DNA of 64,000 bases, taken from assembly GCA_050084515.1 (NCBI GenBank), contig CM114273.1:2356001-2420000 (forward strand). The letters run 5' to 3'. The translations under genes were made by a program, and so were the position numbers. A model generated the notes under the pieces. The model was not told where the DNA came from. It searched no databases and saw only the letters and a list, made by a program, of their open reading frames with translations. This DNA comes from Blasia pusilla. Its lineage: Eukaryota; Marchantiophyta; Marchantiopsida; Blasiales. Positions 12,895 through 26,000 of the stretch are shown piece after piece. Position 1 is the first letter of the stretch, and every line of letters starts with the position of its first letter.

Positions 12895-13092
12895 TATATG
12901 TATATATAATACAAACTTAAGATCATTAATCATAATATAAATTATTACTTAAAAATATTTTGTCTTTCCATCCAATATCATTCTTTCTACCCATCTAATA
13001 GGATCTAAGAAAAAAATCGAATCATGTTGCTATTTTTTTGTACTGTCTTACTAATGGAAAATTATCAATTGATATGATTTTTTTTTACGCCA
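12895..13092 (-). mobile_element. MITE-like element, copy 1
   Basis: About 200 bases that match the reverse complement of 22840-23038 over almost their whole length. Shared stretches include cccatctaataggatct (versus ggaact), aatcgaatcatgttgcta and ttatcaattgatatg. The right end is tacgcca; the left end is eroded. With two copies in opposite orientation, no coding capacity and short terminal inverted repeats in the better copy, it fits a non-autonomous DNA transposon. Confidence 0.7.
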
Positions 13093-13160
13093 TACATTGA
13101 ATAATTTTCTAAAATTATTTTGGTATTTTTATATTTAATGTTTATTTTTTACTAAAATAA

Positions 13161-13190
<30 letters not shown>
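13161..13190 (+). repeat. ATT microsatellite
   Basis: About ten perfect att units in AT-rich DNA. Confidence 0.95.
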
Positions 13191-13192
<2 letters not shown>

Positions 13193-16100
13193 AATGAAAA
13201 TGAGAGTAAAGTGGAATTTAAACTCAAACCCATTTGGAAGGATATAGGAGTTACTGCACACTTTTAAATAGAGAACATGTAATAATAAACTCAATGTTAG
13301 AAGGATAATTCATTTTAGGTTGATTTAACTTTGAAAGTTAAGAGGGAAAATTAGTAGGAAATAAGATAAAAACTAGTTTAGTAGATGCTTACTTGGGATT
13401 TACAATGATGGGTTTTCCTATTTATGTTCGAGGATGTTCCATATTTCATATTGAGTCATTTTATACGAGAAGGCCCTATTCTTATCGAGTCTTGTGGTTG
13501 TAGCTCGTTTATCCCCGTATTTGAGAATATTGCACTTGTAGTAAGAAGTAGGATTTTCCATGTGTTCTCAAAATGACATTAGTCCTAATTTTGAAGTCAT
13601 GTGCTTTTCTCTTTTAAACTCTCTATTTTCCAATTTTTTCAGTTAGGAGTATTTTTAAGAGAAAAATTCAACTATGAAAATAAGAATTTTTTTTCAATCC
13701 CCACTCTTTTTTTTTTTACCACGGTGTATTCTTAGTATTGTTGATTATGGGAGAGGGTTTTATCCTCATAGTTGCACCCTTTGTTTTTTCCTCTTATTTT
13801 AGGACACGTCATGTGCTTATAAATAGCTCTTCTCATAAGTGTGATTGTAAGAGGTGCTTTTCTCCTAGGTCACTTTTTTGATAAGTGTGACTAAGAAACT
13901 ACCTTCTTGATATCCTTTATCATAAGTGAGATCATAGAGAGTGGATTTCACATTAAGTCTTAACATAATTGAATTTAAGTAATAAAATATTATCCTAAGG
14001 ACTCTTATCATAAATGAAATCAACTCCTTTCTTCTCAAAGTTAAGCCTAATGTTTCTCATATTTGAGGACATTCATTCTTGTCATAGTGGCTCTAGTTAC
14101 GAGTAGAGATCTTGGAAAAAGTCTTTCCCTTGTATTTTGTGTCCTTAGGCAGGATATTCCATGTCCATTAATGGCTCTTTTAACGAGAAAAATTGTGAAC
14201 AAAAAGTCTCCCCAGATGTTTTACACCTCAGATTAACTGTTGAATCTCTTCTTATTGGAACATTCCTTCCTTTCCATTATCCCATGATGTTTGGTGTCAT
14301 ACATTTTAGTTGTACTCCTCATCTCCTATCCCAAAGAATGCTGGAAGGCATTCCATGTCCTCATAGTACCTCTCTCACAATGTGACTATTGGAAAAGGGA
14401 AATTTAAATATAGAAATAATCTTCCAAAGTTTTTTGTAGCCCTCCTAACCTTCTATGGCCCACAATTTGTTGGTGAATGACATCCATGTTCTCATATCCG
14501 TTTGTTATCTATCCTCCAAATAGGCTTGTGGAAAGCTCATGTTCTCACATGGTCTTTCTTATCACACGTAAGATAATGGAAAATATTGTAGCAATAAAGG
14601 ACTTAAATTACTTGAAAGAAAATATTTTTCTCTTTGGAAATTGAAATTCTTCAATATCCATAGGCATTGATTTCCCATGAGGGATTAGGGAGTATAATGG
14701 AAGATAATTCATTCAATAGTTTCATCATTATTGGTGAATGGGAATTGTGTTCTAATAATCTTTTGGCCATTAGTAAGTGGATGGATAAATTATGATCTTG
14801 CCGTATTTAGGTGGATGGATGGAAAGTTCCTATATTAGATCCAAAATTTATCATAAGTAATCTATGAAAGAAAATATCAATAGGTTATTCGATGGTAGTT
14901 CTATCATGCATGTATTCATCCCATTTTGTGTGGAGGAAATTGTGCCACACACTGGTTAGCTTAAGGGGGGAAGAGAAACTTTACTCTTTGTGCTTATGTT
15001 AAAATGAGAGATATCACTCCAAATGTTCATTTTCTCGTAACCATATTCTCCTTTTTTTTAGTTGACATTTTAAGTTGGGGGAATTTCATCTCATAGACCG
15101 GTCATTTGTCCATTTCTTTGCAATGAGAGAACAAGACCTCACTTCAAATTGACTTTTTGAGTATTTTCTTGGGATTCCATGTTCTCTTTTATTCATGGTG
15201 ACTTTATTGTTCTAATGCTATCCTTGGGAAAGCATGTTTCATTTTTTCAATCCATGCTTACTAGCCATAAGTATCATGGAATGACTTTGGTTCTACTTCC
15301 AAGGCTCTATTTAGTTCGTCTTTCTTTTTCCTTACCCTTGAATTTCTTTCCTTGCAAGATGTGTTTCATGGTGACTCAAACTCCTTTGACTATGCTCTCT
15401 AGTGTTTGGATCCACACTTCTACATAGAATTCTCATTTCCATTTGGTTCTTTCATTTTTCTTGGTTGCAAAGTCATAGAAATAAAACCACATTATTTATA
15501 ATTCTTATCCTCCATTTGGATCCACATTTATATGATCTCAATTGCTATGCTTTGTCTACTTGAATCTTGTCAAGCCAAGTCACTACGTTGAAATCCTTGA
15601 TTTATTTTATAGCATAAGCATAATCTTGTAAAATCTTGTTTTGATAAAAAAAAATAAAAAAATAGAACTTTTTATCAAATTTTAGTTTGGTAGGAAAATT
15701 ATTCTCGTACGAAGTACTAGAAAAAAATCACATTTTTGCATAATTTCTTGTATTACTAATCGTGAAAATTTCACTATTTTGATTTGGGCCATTGAAAGAA
15801 GATCTTCTATTGATAATTCATGCAAACTTTCATTAAATTTATTAAAATAATTATGTTTTTTCACTAGATTTATTGATTTCTTCCTACTTGGAATTTTTGT
15901 TTCAATGTGGTTCACTAGTCTTATGCATGGTCATATCCATCACGAGTTGAGTTTATGAATTTTAAATTATCCTTTAAAAATTCAATTATTACTAATATTA
16001 TAGATATCTTTAAATTATGTTATATTTGGATATTTAAATTCATATTTATGGGTATAACGTAATTGCATATTATTAATGGTATGAGTTAAGCCATACCATA

Positions 16101-19100
16101 TTGATTATGAAAGGCATAATATAAGAAGTCAATGGTATTATGGTATACGTGGCCCACATGGGACCGTATCGCATTTATTTTGGAAGGAATCATAAATCCT
16201 CAAACTCTTTTTACACATAATTTACAATCAAAATCCAAAGATTTAGAGTTCAACTTTGGAATTTTGTAAGGATCTTAAATGGTTTTTTTTTTTCATTTAG
16301 AAAAATTCCACACGTAGGAATGTTTGAAGAGAAAATACTAGTACCACCAAATACTACAAAGTGGTGTTGGTCGATTTAGGCTTGGAAAGTCATAAGAGGT
16401 ATTTTCCCCTTGGTAACTACCAAATACAATGCTTAAATTCAAAAGAATTACACACCAAATCCAGCACCTGTAGGTGTATCATGTTGTGACAAGGCAAAGT
16501 CATAACCTTCTCTAAGACTCAATAGAGAGAACATGATCAAAGTTATAGAAAATCTACCAAGTGTGGGGATGATAAAAATTCTCCTCACATGATCGTCATA
16601 TTATCTCAGAAAGACATCCAAGATAGATAGATTTCTAGACGTGATTTAGGTGCAAAATACTAATCGTGCTCTTGTTTACAATGGAATGGCCCAACGACAC
16701 AAAACTCAGGGTATGGACCTAAATATGATCTCAATTGTGAATATTTTGAGATACTATAGTATTATTCACATCATTGTAGAGACTAGTGTATTCCAAACAC
16801 AATCTTCCACTCCTTTTTTAAACTGAATTTTTTGAGCTATATTTTTATTCATTGTCTTTGTCAAAATTTCAACATATAAAATGGCATAAGTTAGATTATG
16901 AATTGTGTATCTTTTTGAAGTCATAAAAATCCTACTTATGGCATTTTCCTAAATGAGAATCCTATCTAACATCTAGCTTTACTCCATTTAGTAATGAAAG
17001 TCTTGGAGTTCTTTTGTGAACTATGCATAAAAGGATTTCAAAGGCATATGATCGTTTGTGACCTCTTCCCATCTTGAGAGGAACATGCAAATATGAACCA
17101 AGATTGGTGTTCATAAACTATGATTGCAACCATACTGTGACCACTTATAATAAGGCACATCCTTTAGGTGAAAGGTTTTATGTTTGAACATTATTCTCCC
17201 CATTATATCCAATACTATACTAGGTAGTTCCAACTACAAATTTTGACTAAGAAGATATTCCTACCAAATTCAACTTCCCCTTCATATATGTTTGGCACAA
17301 CTTGGACATCACTCCTTATGACGTTTAGTTAAGTGAGAAAAGCCCATCTAAAAGCTTTGCTCTTTTCAAAAGTTAAAATCTACATTTTTGCATCTTTAAT
17401 GTAAGTTTTACAAATGTACAACATATATATGTGATCATTCTCAAATAAAATGTGAATTGGTCTCATGTCATCACAGTCGCCATGCCAAATTCAACTCCAG
17501 CACTACACCATAAATACTTGCAACTCCAGCCTATCGGTTACAATTAAACTTATGTTTATTCCTCCCTGTATTTTCAATTTTATGTCAACACCCATTCCAA
17601 TAAATTTTGAGTACCATAAAATTCTCCATTGGCCTCTTATGGATTTCATTATTTATGGTATCTTAGGTCCATGACAAAAATAATTATTTTTTGGGGAACT
17701 CTAGCGGACTCACACTAGCATGGAAGGCATGAGTTGTGAAACACAAGACGCAAGCCTAAATACGCGTCTCAAACGATGAAGTTTGTGACTTGGAAGATCA
17801 TTAACAATAAGGGATAGAACTTGAGGAGAGCTCATGGATGGACTTAGACTCTAAGGAGACTGCAATTTCGCTCATCATTTGCTTTTTCGCTTCATTTGAG
17901 GTAATGATAGCTAGATCCAAGATAAGTTTGGGTCAAGCAAGATGGCATCAGAAATCTTGTCATGAGTTTGTTCCAACTTACTAAAGATCTACACAAATCC
18001 TCTAGTAGGACTTCCTAAAATAGACCCATAAAAATTGAAATAATAGTGTGGATTGAGGGCCAAGTAGCGGCCTGAGAGGGGAAATTCTAGAAAGAGGAGG
18101 GTCCACATAACTCTAGAAGTATATTTAAGAGGGAGGATCTCCAAGAGAGTTTGGAGCATGAACCCCACCTTGGGAAGCATGAGAGTTGAACCTAAGGCAC
18201 AAGATGGACAAAGAGGTTACCATTGGCATTTTGAAACCAAGTGAAGTTTGGTTAGATATGTTTTGAATCGTAACCTTGGACATCCGATACATATATGCTA
18301 AGTTGTGGTTAGAGACTTGTTTGAGATCTACTTGGTAGTTGGGATCGCCAAGTTTGCTAGCACGGTTTTGTGTCCTTAGAATACCAAGGAACTCTATCTC
18401 AAGTTTTAAATGAATTTCTTGTGTTGGAGAGTGAGGGTTAGATCGGAGTGTGACCCTATTGAGACCATTCAGTTGGAGTGGTGAATTGAGACGTAGAATC
18501 GAGCGACACAAAATTGAGTGACATAAAACATGGCTAAAATATGTGTATATAAGTGCAGACTAATAACAAGAGTGTGACTTGTTGAACGCAAATTTTTGTG
18601 ACACACAAGACTAACATTAAGGTAGTAGGTCCATGACATAGATCTAAGTATCATCATCAATAGTAAATAAACTTCATGAAACACATAGTTGAATGTGTGG
18701 GATATGGAAAAATCTACCTACATCATATAATTAGAAGGCTTCCAAAAGATGATAACTTATATATTAGTTATCTTGATCTTTACAAAAAACTTCTAATAAC
18801 AATATAATTATTATCATAGGAGATTTAAAAAAAATATTAAAAAATATTAAACACATATGAAGGACTAAATGGTGAGAAAAAAAGAGTGCATGTACATGCC
18901 TTAATAATTACATAAAAATAAAAATCTTTGATATTCGCCGAAATGGATGATAAAAAAGGGTCCAGAGACTTCTTTGGTTTTAGAGGGCTTTACGAACTTG
19001 TTGTATGAATTCGCACGAAGGACGCAATGATGAACAATCATGGGGACCAAGCCCTAAAGTATTGCGTAGCCCGACTTTGGACATGTGGCTTCTACTCGGA

Positions 19101-20282
19101 AATAACAAATGCTGAATTTTTTTTTTCCAAGAACTAACTTATCTATACTATTAACACCTGAGCGGTTTTCAGATGGAGATGAGCGGTTTTCAGATGGAGA
19201 CACGGGAGAATTCACCACGTGGCATGGGTAGGGGAGGAGGTGTGGGGAATGCTAGAGGGAGAGGGGCATTCAAGTAACGGGGTTTTAGGGTCCATGGAAT
19301 GGATCCTAACTAGCTTGCTCTAATTTTGTAGTGACTCACACAAACATGGTCCTACGGTTCCAAATATTCCCCAAATACTCATTCCCACCCCATGGGTTCT
19401 ATGTAGTTTACAAAAACCTGCATTAGGGACACGTGTTGACACATTTTAAAGAGAAAGGATATTTTAAATATGAAATAATCAAGCATTCATCGTTTTGGAA
19501 AGATATTATTGCCTTTTGGCCAGATCTCTTTCCTATACTACTTATGCTTTAAAATCCTCCCACCCCAATCCCCACCTCCCCCAAAAGTAAGAAAGAAAAC
19601 TCGTGCGATTAGGCCACTTTTTTTCCTCATTTACCAATTAAGTTTTCGTGCAGTTTTTAATATGAACAAAATCTCCCATAAAACACATGATACAACAAAG
19701 ATTCGAAATTCAGCGTAGAGATGTTTTTCATGACTTTTTATATAGTACATTAAAAGCAATTTCTTCCCCATCCAACATCTATTTGACTAAATAAAAGATG
19801 TTAAAAGCCTCTCTAGTAGAAATTATGACAACGGCCATAACTTCCAAAAGATACCCAAATCCGCGTGGGATTACGTGATGATAATTCGTTGAAATACAAA
19901 ACTTCAAGTCTTTTTAGGCTCCCTCATTTTTTTTGTAAAATATAAAATAAAATAAAATGATAAATCGACGGCATAATAAACAACCACACGCATGACGCAT
20001 CATCTCTTGCGAGAAAGAATTCCCGTCGCTCAGAAGCGGCCTTTTCTGTGACCGTCCGTAGTGGTGGTCGTATGGGGGTGTGGAAGGGTAAGTACTAAGT
20101 CCTTCGCTGGCCACGGGTTAGTCCGGTGAACCACCTGCGGTGATGACGTCGTGTCGTTATTATTTGTTTATGCCGTGTAGTGTGGTCATGAGCGGCCGCC
20201 ACACGTACTGACGGTGGCCGACTCTACCTGTGACGGGGCTCCCTCCCTTGTATGTTGACGGCGTCGTGAGTCACCGGATGTG

Positions 20283-20457
20283 CAGACTTTAGCGAGGGAC
20301 GGAAAGACAAGACCGCCAAAATATATATGTGGAGGGCAGGTGAGGACACGAATATTTGTTTGCATTCACGACGCATTTACTGCTTTGGGTCAAGTGAGGA
20401 CTCACTCGCTGAGGACTGAGCGAGCGATGCGCTGGTTCCGAGTTCGTATGTAGGAAG
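20283..20457 (+). repeat. 175-bp direct repeat, copy 1
   Basis: This 175-base block recurs at 20732-20906 with only about two differences (agcgagg/agcaagg and aagaccg/aagtccg). It includes atatatatgtggagggcagg and a ctcactcgctgaggactgag stretch. It lies just left of the tandem array, to which the second copy is joined. Confidence 0.93.
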
Positions 20458-20731
20458 AAGTAGCAAAGATGCACTTCGATAAAAACGAGTGATGGAAAAC
20501 CCATCGGAAGTACAAAAGAGGGGGACTCAAAGAGTCAAAACCTGAAGGCCACAACACGACCAGAAAAGGAAGAAGGGGGCATTCCCCCCTAACAACGAAA
20601 CTCACCAACAGCAGAGACAATATCAGCAACAACAAGAGAGCTATGACTACTATTTCGTTTCGTGATGCACTGAGCCGCCGCAAAATCCCATTATGGCATT
20701 AGAACGCTATGGAGACCCACTGCCTACAATA

Positions 20732-20906
20732 CAGACTTTAGCAAGGGACGGAAAGACAAGTCCGCCAAAATATATATGTGGAGGGCAGGTGAGGACACGA
20801 ATATTTGTTTGCATTCACGACGCATTTACTGCTTTGGGTCAAGTGAGGACTCACTCGCTGAGGACTGAGCGAGCGATGCGCTGGTTCCGAGTTCGTATGT
20901 AGGAAG
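20732..20906 (+). repeat. 175-bp direct repeat, copy 2
   Basis: Second copy of the 20283-20457 block, identical but for about two bases, which implies a recent duplication. A cattagaacgctatgg phrase just before it (about 20697) resembles the cattagaatggagtgg phrase of the adjacent array, so block and array probably expanded together. Confidence 0.93.
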
Positions 20907-20928
20907 CCCTTGGGCTTCGTGTTCTGTT

Positions 20929-21790
20929 GTGACTCATTTCGTTTCGTGATCACTTTTATGGCATTAGAATGGAGTGGTTTAGTGGTTTAGGGTGAGGGGA
21001 GGCTTTTCTTTCCGGGAAGCGCACCAGTTTCGAGGAACTTGTTTGTTTTCCTTGGGCTTTTCTGTGACTCGTTTCGTGATCACTTTAACGGCATTAGAAT
21101 GGAGTGGTTTAGTGGTATAGGGTGAGGGGAGGCTTTTCTTTCCGGGAAGCGCACCAGTTTCCGAGGGAACTTGTTTGTTTTCCCTTGGGATTTCTGTGAC
21201 TCGTTTCGTGATCACTTTAACGGCATTAGAATGGAGTGGTTTAGTGGTATAGGGTGAGGGGAGGCTTTTCTTTCCGGGAAGCGCACCAGTTTCCGAGGGA
21301 ACTTGTTTGTTTTCCTTGGGATTTCTGTGACTCGTTTCGTGATCACTTTTGGCATTAGAATGGAGTGGTTTAGTGGTATAGGGATCAGGCTTTTTCTTTA
21401 GGCGGCATTAGGGAATGGGCTTTATGTGACTCGTTTTGATCACTTTTGGCATTAGAATGGAGTGGTTTAGGGTTAGGGGAGGCTTTTTCTTTCCGGGAGG
21501 CGCACCACTTTCCGAGGGAACTTGTTTGTTTTCCCTTGGGCTTTATGTGACTCGTTTCGTGATCACTTTAATGGCATTAGAATGGAGTGGTTTAGGGTTA
21601 GGGGAGGCTTTTTCTTTCCGGGAGGCGCACCACTTTCCGAGGGAACTTGTTTGTTTTCCCTTGGGCTTTATGTGACTCATTTCGTGATCACTTTAATGGC
21701 ATTAGAATGGAGTGGTTTAGGGCGAGGGGGAGGCTTTTTCTTTCCGGGAGGCGCACCACTTTCCGAGGGAACTTGTTTGTACACACACGT
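20929..21790 (+). repeat. Tandem array of about 120-135 bp units, seven copies
   Basis: The phrase gtgactcgtttcgtgatcac and its variants begin units at 20929, 21064, 21196, 21327, 21426, 21547 and 21672 (periods 135, 132, 131, 99, 121, 125). Each unit then runs through ggcattagaatggagtggtt, a g-rich ggtgaggggagg, tttccgggaagcgcacca and gaacttgtttg. The fourth unit is truncated. An open frame (21522-21950) crosses the last units purely because their length allows it. This is a young satellite-like array. Confidence 0.92.
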
Positions 21791-22839
21791 ACGGCGGTTT
21801 GAAAACAAGTGGAATTTCCATTTATTTTATTTAATAAATGGAAACAGTTTAGAAAAGAAGAACATATATCAAAATTGTTTTCTCCAGTTGTATGGGATTT
21901 CAACCCAAGAAGAAGATTGTGTGTTTTTTCTTAAATGGGATGTATACTAGGAGCACGATTTGAAGATGAGTGGGAGTGCCTTCTTTTCTATTTTGAGCTG
22001 CCCTTTTCTTCGTTTTTTTTCAAAGTCTCTTTTTGCATCTTCATTAGAAGGCCTTTGTTACACCTTTTCAATTTGGGGGAAAAAAAGGTGGCCTCCTTTT
22101 AGAGCCACCACGAAAATGTAGTCTCCTTGTGAGGTTTTTGTGCCCAAAACATGCTCGCGATGGTAAGGAAGTCATATGTGCAACCTCGAGAAGTGCATAT
22201 TTTTGACTAATCTTGACGGATTTTGGATCAATATCACGGATTTTTACGGACATCATTTTTGGGACTTTCGTTTGGACACAACGATTCCAGGGTAACGATG
22301 GGTGGTGGCCATGAATGGAAAGTAAAAGTGGGGAAGTGGAGTAGCATAATAACATAAGAAGATATAATAGTGAAGGGGATTTACAAATGAACATGGCGTA
22401 ATTTTAGAGTCTAGATCATAGACAAAACAGGGAGAGAGTTTCACATCCATTTAAGATTTATAATTGGAAGAGTTTTTTCAAATATTTAAATCATAACCAT
22501 TTTTTGAATAAAATCTGTACAATTATTGTATACCTTGAAGATTTACTATTTCATCTTATAGCAATATGTACAACTTTTCATGATAATATGTATATAATAA
22601 TAATTGGCAACCCATATGCACAATACGACCAACTCCCCTAGTTGATATGTGTGGATTATTGTGTAGTGTAGTCCATGTAACTTGTGGCAGGCTGTAATGG
22701 AAGAAGCCTGATCACATTCCATCAGCACCTTGAGGCCATTACAGACGACAATCCTAATTGCCTCTCTGCAAGAGGCTTCCAAGCTTCTAGGGATATTGCT
22801 CCTCTGAATGTAAAGAACTGGTACTAGGAATGCAATGTA
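21791..22839. other. Gene-free stretch between tandem array and MITE
   Basis: No gene recognised. A frame at 22068-22394 (minus) begins with a hydrophobic run but has no known domain. Confidence 0.35.
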
Positions 22840-23038
22840 TGGCGTAACAAACGGGGCATATCAATTGATAATTTTCCATTAGTAAGACAATACGAAAAAA
22901 TAGCAACATGATTCGATTTTTTTCTCAGTTCCTATTAGATGGGTAGAAAGAATGATAATGAATGGAATGAAAAAATATTTTTTAATTAATAATTTATATT
23001 ATAATTAATGATCCTAAGTGTGTATTATATATACGCCA
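22840..23038 (+). mobile_element. MITE-like element, copy 2
   Basis: 199 bases bounded by short inverted termini tggcgta (22840-22846) and tacgcca (23032-23038). The interior is AT-rich and non-coding. It is the inverted counterpart of 12895-13092, from which it differs by scattered changes. I could not define a target-site duplication with confidence. Confidence 0.72.
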
Positions 23039-26000
23039 AAAATATATAATTTTATTCTTTGACCCATATTTTCTGGGGAGGGAAAATAAATTTTAATAAA
23101 GAAGGAGTAGATATTTTTCTGAATTTTATGGAAGGGTGTTATTATTTAGGGGAGTGGAATATCATTTAAATTTTAAGTGAGGAGTGGAATTACTTAGAAG
23201 AGAAAATTTTTCTTACTCTTCTAAGATTTAAGAAAATATAAATCATATTTAAATGAAATTCATTTCATTTTAAGAATAATCCTGTTAATGCATATTCCAT
23301 ATTTTGGGAAAGGAAAATGAATTTGAATGGAAATTATTTAATTAATTAAAATAAAATTATAATTTAGTTAGGGGATGTTATTTTGGTAAGAAGAGTTCGC
23401 TTATTTCGGGAGGAATTCGCTTAAAGGCCTAGCGAATCAATGTAAACTTGGCGGTGGCCTTGGAAATACTTAAACTTAATGGAAATGGTTCAAATTTTTA
23501 TGGAGGAGCGAAATTATTTCGAAGAGTTAGGTATTATTTAAAAGTGAAATGCTATCACTCTTTCAAGATTTACAAAATTGGAGATTATACTTAAATGAAA
23601 AATGAAAAATATTTCTAAATTATCATAAATTTATTTTCTTATCATTTCTAAGCATGCTAATTAATTAGTTTCATAAGCAAGCATGGACATGCGAAGTAGT
23701 AGAACAATATTGAAAATGCTCAAACCCCCTTATGATCCTTTATGGACTCATAATCTTTTTTCAAACAACACTTCTACCTACGTTCTCTATACCTCTTCAT
23801 TTTTTTTCATTTGGAAAAAACCCCCACATCCACCTTGTTGATTTAAAAATGAAAAAAAATCCCCATATGAATAGAAAAAAGATACCAAATCCCTTACTTT
23901 GAAAAATTCCTCTTTCCTCCCTCCCTTAACCCCCTTCTCAACCACCATCATTTGAATCTCATTTCAATTAAATGAATAAATTCCAATCCCTATCCGTCTT
24001 GCGTTATTGTTTTGGAAGAGGGGGGTTGAGCTCCTCAGTTTAACCTACTCTCATGCCCCATCTTCTTACTTTTAAAAGAGGAATAATCCTACCCTCTTCC
24101 GTTGCAATTTATGATAGCTTCAATGAAAAATGCTAATTAAACTTCAACATTTAAGAATTACATTTTAATTGCACTTCTCTAGCTAGATGCTGTTAAGAAA
24201 CTTGGATTGAATTTTTTATGACACAAGGTATTTTTTAAACCAGTGGGCTCATGAATCATGAGACGAATTTGTAAGTTGTGATGCAATTGTTACAACTAAT
24301 AAGGGCACCTTCATAATGTAGATGTGAAGAAAAACTCTCAATTCTTGTTGAAAATCATGTCAAGTCTTAACAGCCCATTCAAAATTTCAATTCTAGTTGA
24401 TCGACGCTACAAAGAATCCTTATTTGTAAGAGTGTCTATAATTTTACGTGCGAACTGTTTCAAGGCATATGAAGTGTTTCAATTTTTTTATTTGTAAATG
24501 GTTTCATAATACTATGTATTTTTCTATGTTTAAGAAATAAAAATATTAATCAGAGGATTTAATAAATTAAAAAATAGAGAGTCAATTTTTTTTTAATTTA
24601 TGCATGGAAGGAAAGCAAGGTTGCATGTGGACAAAGTCTGTGTTCATAGACATGTCTATGTGAACCTCACCTTCCCCTTCTTTCTTATTCCCTCAACTTG
24701 CATTCATGTTCCATATCTTCCTTGCTACGCCTCCACTCCCCCCTCCTTTTATTGCCCCACTCGCTCTTGCCCTACCTTCCACCGTAAATTGTAAAAAGTG
24801 TGTCCTACCTCTTGCAATCCATGTACTTTGACATGTCCATAATTTTCTGTCCATGTCCGTATATCTTAAGGACGAACTTGTCCATTTTTGTGCTACCATA
24901 AAATAAAGTCACATAACATCGTAAGAAAATAAGAATATTCCAAATGTTGAATATTTCCAAAAATCAGAATCATCATGGGATATAGATATATTAACCCTTG
25001 AAAGGCGTACAACCTTTCCAAATTATTTTCTCCTTTTGGAAACAAGGCGCAAAAATTATTTTTAGGTTTTCATTTGACTATCCAAAACTCACCATTCAAA
25101 ACTTTTATAAAATTTTGAAATACATAAATACATAACCAAAATGATGGGAGGATTTTGATTAATACATCGCTAATGTTCGAAGGAGTGAAACCCAATTTTT
25201 CAAAAGAGAAAGGTTGCACAACTTTCAAAAGTTGCAAGTTAGTCAAACTCTAGAAATTTTCAGAAAGATCAACCACTTCTACTCTTCTAATCTGTGTGCT
25301 TCATAGTGTCTACACATAAGAGAATTTCTATCCAAAAAGTAGAAATGCGTAATGATGCGGCCTTGAGCATATCAAGATCCATATTTGGTGGACTATTCAC
25401 GTATAATAGGGAAACTTGTTTTAAATTCTTATCAAGGCCAAGTTGTTTTCGATTAAATTGCACAAATGAGAGTCATGAAAAGATACTATACACACAAAGA
25501 TTCATGTGAGGATTGAACCCACAAGAGTGCATTCCCAGCCAAAAATCACCATGGGGTGTAGTGATCCTTGGGGATTTATATCTTGGGGGGTGTATGATGC
25601 AAATGATATGCATCAAGTGGAAAAAATTATTACAACACAAGCAACATATTCAAAGATTTATCACTCCCAATAGCTTGCCGTCTAGTCTCTACTCGGATGG
25701 CCATCTAGCTTGATATAGCATAATCTTGAATAAAATTTATGGTCTACATTAGAGCTACACTGTAAAACAAAAATAGCAAATTGCATCCAGCCATACCCAA
25801 AATTGTATATGCAACTCAATCCTCATCTAAGAGGGGCTATTGTAATTGTGCTAGAAACTCTAGGAATGCTTTATGAGCTTCCAATGTCATGCATGTACTT
25901 CATAAAATCAATCTTTTGTGTTGTGGAAACTTGAGTTCAACGGGTCAAGCTCTTGTTATTGATCTACACCCAAACACATCCACACTAGCAATGGTTTGGG

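Larger units (their letters stand above)
11501..20282. other. Long AT-rich gene-poor stretch
   Basis: No splice-consistent or domain-bearing reading frame seen in almost 9 kb. The longest frames (e.g. 18125-18511 minus, 128 codons) have no recognisable motif. The texture (AT-rich, simple repeats, scattered short frames) suggests decayed transposons, but I could not assign a family. The MITE-like copy near 12.9 kb and the ATT microsatellite are listed separately. Confidence 0.45.

Noticed and set aside
16300-18700. Possible antisense Copia-like retrotransposon remnant
   Set aside because: The texture resembles decayed plant Copia, but I found no integrase, RT or RNase H motif on either strand.
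20929-21790. CRISPR-like array
   Set aside because: Units are 99-135 bases with no unique spacers; it is an ordinary tandem repeat in plant DNA.
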